Source: Vreelandella neptunia | GTDB lineage: Bacteria; Pseudomonadota; Gammaproteobacteria; Pseudomonadales; Halomonadaceae | Assembly (NCBI RefSeq): GCF_022489065.1 | Contig: NZ_JAKVTW010000001.1 | Span: 186,001-250,000, forward strand | Length of the DNA: 64,000 nucleotides | Direction of reading: 5' to 3' | In this document: positions 61,572 through 64,000 of the stretch, one piece after another | How positions within the stretch are numbered: position 1 is the first letter of the stretch | Layout: every line of letters starts with the position of its first letter | Position numbers and translations under genes: made by a program | The notes under the pieces: generated by a model | What the model was told of the DNA's origin: nothing | The model's database searches: none | Seen by the model: the letters and a program-made list of their open reading frames with translations, nothing else

Positions 61572-63188
61572 TTAAAAATCGCTGTCCTGATAAACATCCC
61601 GCTGGACTGGAGAGGAGGCGGGTAAGTTTGCCTGCGTATGCTCCGAGGTCTGATTAATACGGAAGTTAGCGACTAACTGACGCAACTGGTTGCTTAGCTG
61701 GGCCAGGGTTTGGGTTGCGTGAGTGCTCTCTTGCACTAGGCTGGCGTTCTGCTGGGTCATTTGATCCATTTGCGTTACCGCTAGGTTGACCTGCTCAATA
61801 CCACTGCTCTGCTCAATGGTGGCCGCGGAAATTTCCTGAACCAGCGTGCTGAGCTGCTTGATGTCATCGACCATGCTGTTAATCACATCACCGGTGTCGC
61901 GTACCTGGCGGCTGCCTTCCACTACTTTACTGTCCGACGCTTCGATCAGCGTCTTGATCTCTTGTGCGGCAGAGGCGGAGCGGCTGGCAAGTTGGCGAAC
62001 CTCATTGGCCACCACCGCAAAGCCACGCCCTTGATCACCTGCCCGGGCGGCTTCAACTGACGCGTTCAGCGCCAAAATATTGGTTTGGAAGGCAATACCG
62101 TCAATGGTATTGACGATGCTGCTCATTTGCGTGGCGCTTTCGTTAATCGTCGCCATCGTGCTCGTGACGGATGACATCGAGTCGCTGCCGCGCTGAGCGC
62201 TGTCGGCCGCCCTAGTGGCCAGTGTGCGAGCATGGTCTGCGTGTTCAGCGTTTTGCTTAACGGTAGCAGTGAGCTGTTCCATACTGGAAGCGGTTTCGGC
62301 CAGCGACGCTGCCTGCTCTTCGGTACGTGTCGAAAGCTCTTCGTTGACGCCTACAATTTGCTCGACACCACGATTAACCTGGTTGGCGCCGTGGTGAATA
62401 TCGCCGATGGTAGTGGCCAGGGTTTCCCGCATACGGTTGATATCAAACAGCAGGCTCTGCTGGTCTTTCGCTGAAAGCTGCGTTACCTGAGTGAGGTCGC
62501 CATCCGCGATATGACGCACTACGCTTGCGGCATAGCGGGGGTCGCCGCCTAAACGACGGGAAACATCGCGGATTACCCAGCCCATTAGCAGCGTTACCGG
62601 TAGGCCAATGATCAGTAATATCCCGATTGAGTGAATCAAGCCGGCAATAAACGCTTCATTGATATCATCGACATAAACGCCCGTCGCTAGCGACCACTCC
62701 CATTCAGGGAGGTGCGTGACGTAACTGGTTTTCGGCAACTGTTCATCGCCACCAGCGCGAGTAGAGTAGTAGTTAACGTGGCCCCCGCCCGCTTGGGAAA
62801 CACGCAGCAACTCCGGATAAAGCGCCATACCACTGGCATCTAAGTAGTCGGTCATGTCAGTGCCGGGTACGCGGCTTGGGTGGGAAATAACCAGTAAGTC
62901 GTCGTTGAAAGAGAAAATGTATTCGCCTGCTCCAAAGCTAACGCTAGACATATTGTCGATGGCGCGCTGTTGCGCTTCTTCAAGGCTGAGTTCACCGGTA
63001 GTAACCCTTTCTTGCAGGGCTTCAATTTGATTTTGGACGCTTTCGACCACGTACTGAATGCTGTCGCGGCGTTCGCTTACAATCGTTTGACGGTTTTCCA
63101 GCGCTAGCCATCCCACCAGCAGCAGCATAGCTACCCAGATGATGCCCAACGTGCCCCACAGCTTTTGTGTTGTTGTTAAACGAGTCAT
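61572..63188 (-). CDS. methyl-accepting chemotaxis protein, paralog 2
   Basis: Also 538 aa, with the same domain order and near-identical HAMP and signalling parts. Differences are concentrated in the Cache ligand pocket ([45 protein letters not shown]). That fits duplication with ligand divergence. The end VYQDSDF is conserved. It has a good sigma28-type promoter. Confidence 0.93.
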   Translation of the reverse strand: MTRLTTTQKLWGTLGIIWVAMLLLVGWLALENRQTIVSERRDSIQYVVESVQNQIEALQERVTTGELSLEEAQQRAIDNMSSVSFGAGEYIFSFNDDLLVISHPSRVPGTDMTDYLDASGMALYPELLRVSQAGGGHVNYYSTRAGGDEQLPKTSYVTHLPEWEWSLATGVYVDDINEAFIAGLIHSIGILLIIGLPVTLLMGWVIRDVSRRLGGDPRYAASVVRHIADGDLTQVTQLSAKDQQSLLFDINRMRETLATTIGDIHHGANQVNRGVEQIVGVNEELSTRTEEQAASLAETASSMEQLTATVKQNAEHADHARTLATRAADSAQRGSDSMSSVTSTMATINESATQMSSIVNTIDGIAFQTNILALNASVEAARAGDQGRGFAVVANEVRQLASRSASAAQEIKTLIEASDSKVVEGSRQVRDTGDVINSMVDDIKQLSTLVQEISAATIEQSSGIEQVNLAVTQMDQMTQQNASLVQESTHATQTLAQLSNQLRQLVANFRINQTSEHTQANLPASSPVQRDVYQDSDF

Positions 63189-63224
63189 GTTTTTCCTATT
63201 TTTTATAATTGAGTAACTAATTCA

Positions 63225-63251
63225 CTATCGGCCTAAACCGCATTGACATTA
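63225..63251 (-). promoter_or_regulatory. sigma28 (FliA) promoter of chemoreceptor 2
   Basis: TAATGTCA-N11-GCCGATAG on the minus strand. The -10 is one base from consensus and the -35 matches TAA-GT at the right spacing, about 37 bp before the start codon. Confidence 0.65.
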
Positions 63252-63378
63252 GCAAAGCCTGCAAGAGATCTAACGGCTGAATAGTGGTCGCTCTTATTAT
63301 TCTTTTGTATTATATGTATATAACTTTGTTTGTACTATGATGATGCTATTGGCAGGTAACCATTAGTGAGGCGACATC

Positions 63379-63846
63379 GTGGATTGGACAGCAGGCTTGC
63401 AAGGCCTAGTGGGAGGTGTGCTGATTGGGCTATCTGCCGTGTGGCTAATGGCAACGCTAGGGCGTATAGCCGGTATTAGCGGCATTGTTGGCAACTTAAT
63501 TACCCAGCGCCCCAAAGGCGATAGCGCTTGGCGCGGGGCATTTATTATCGGACTCGTCAGCGGGCCGTTATTGATCATGGCATTGGGAGGCGGCTTGGGA
63601 AACGTGGTCGGTCACCCGGGTGAGGTGATTGGCTCACCTGCAGGGGGTGTTGGGTTAATGCTGGTGGCTGGGTTGTTAGTGGGCGTAGGCACGGGGCTGG
63701 GTAGTGGCTGTACCAGCGGTCATGGCGTATGTGGTCTGGCGCGCTTGGCGCCACGCTCGATGGCAGCCACCGGTATGTTTTTGCTGACGGCGCTAATGAC
63801 CGTTTACATCTCGCGCCACTTGCTAGGCCTAGGCGGTGGAGTATGA
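63379..63846 (+). CDS. YeeE/YedE family inner-membrane protein, part 1
   Basis: A 155-aa membrane protein with four hydrophobic segments and the thiosulfate/sulfide-transport motif GVGTGLGSGCTSGHGVCGLARL (two Cys). It starts at GTG with GAGG upstream and overlaps the next gene by 4 bp (ATGA). The split two-gene form is common beside sulfide-responsive BigR/SqrR regulators. A TATA-rich half-palindrome lies near 63311, but no regulator is in view. Confidence 0.88.
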   Translation: MDWTAGLQGLVGGVLIGLSAVWLMATLGRIAGISGIVGNLITQRPKGDSAWRGAFIIGLVSGPLLIMALGGGLGNVVGHPGEVIGSPAGGVGLMLVAGLLVGVGTGLGSGCTSGHGVCGLARLAPRSMAATGMFLLTALMTVYISRHLLGLGGGV

Positions 63847-64000
63847 GTCAGTCAAACAAGAGCAATTGGATGAAAACAGCGGCAGGCTATGCGGCGGGAC
63901 TACTTTTCGGCCTTGGTTTGGCTGTTTCAGGCATGACCGACCCCGCACGAGTAGTGGGGTTTCTAGACGTTGCGGGTGCCTGGGATCCTACCCTTATGTT
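63843..64000 (+). CDS. YeeE/YedE family protein, part 2 (3' end outside window)
   Basis: A partial gene: 52 codons beginning MSQSNKSNWMKTAAGYAAG, then GLGLAVSGMTDPARVVGFLD, the signature of the second half of split YeeE systems. Translation is coupled to part 1. The window ends inside the gene. Confidence 0.85.
   Translation, partial: MSQSNKSNWMKTAAGYAAGLLFGLGLAVSGMTDPARVVGFLDVAGAWDPTLM

Noticed and set aside
63305..63325. TATA-rich near-palindrome upstream of the YeeE gene as a BigR/SqrR operator
   Set aside because: Not a true palindrome over its centre and no regulator gene is visible; left as a remark only.

Overview
The window looks like a chromosomal segment of a halophilic gammaproteobacterium, most likely Halomonas or a close relative in Halomonadaceae. 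That is an inference from the gene content: RlmKL, PdxB, HtpX, QueF, a TRAP/Ggt cluster, tandem Csr/Rsm-type sRNAs, glucosylglycerate synthesis and FliA-type chemoreceptor promoters. No 16S gene is present to confirm it. Most of the window is moderately GC-rich core genome. The polysaccharide region at about 43.9-50.4 kb is clearly AT-richer and carries decayed mobile DNA.

Layout. 0-6.9 kb: housekeeping genes (3' end of rlmKL, glutaredoxin-like, pdxB, htpX, alaA-like aminotransferase, RbgA/YlqF GTPase, msrB). 7-11.6 kb: a leftward operon of a TakP-like TRAP transporter (dctP-dctQ-dctM) ending in a Ggt/HpxW-like amidohydrolase, behind a good sigma54 promoter and an NtrC-like site. 11.9-12.7 kb: six tRNAs alternating Glu(UUC)-Gly(GCC) three times, then a broken tRNA-Gly remnant. 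12.8-16.7 kb: YadGH-type ABC exporter, queF, a nitroreductase and a YiiD-type thioesterase. 16.8-21.9 kb: tRNA-Ser, two small leftward genes (a 27-aa hydrophobic peptide and a 51-aa metallothionein), a mntA-hepT toxin-antitoxin pair, two genes with single-base frameshifts (a HExxH protein and a pirin), a DJ-1/PfpI protein and a MipA-type porin. 22.0-22.95 kb: two tandem CsrB/RsmZ-like sRNAs flanking a small zinc-ribbon gene. 23-33 kb: M42 peptidase, LysR regulator divergent from a TAXI-TRAP/AtuA-like catabolic operon, an MFS transporter and an NSS transporter. 33-37.6 kb: an unknown membrane protein, SOS-controlled umuDC and glyA.

37.7-54.3 kb is a surface polysaccharide locus. A 600-bp leader carries a perfect ops element (RfaH recruitment), followed by rfbBDAC (dTDP-rhamnose), wzm-wzt, a 989-aa methyltransferase/double glycosyltransferase, a HAD-UbiA fusion pseudogene broken by an IS3-family remnant, two glycosyltransferases, a WcaJ/WbaP-type initiating transferase and an O-antigen ligase. 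54.5-57.0 kb encodes FlgO-like and other lipoproteins and an OmpA/MotB-like protein. 57.2-59.7 kb carries the glucosylglycerate genes (phosphatase plus GT81 synthase) behind a sigma54 promoter with two NtrC-like half-conserved sites. 59.8-63.2 kb holds two paralogous chemoreceptors, each with its own sigma28-type promoter. The window ends in a YeeE/YedE gene pair.

The strongest new idea is regulatory. Two separate operons, an uptake/amidohydrolase operon and the operon for a nitrogen-free compatible solute, both show -24/-12 promoters with NtrC-like sites about 90-110 bp upstream. This suggests nitrogen limitation is coupled to osmolyte choice. The tandem Csr/Rsm sRNAs and the ops leader are the other clear non-coding finds.
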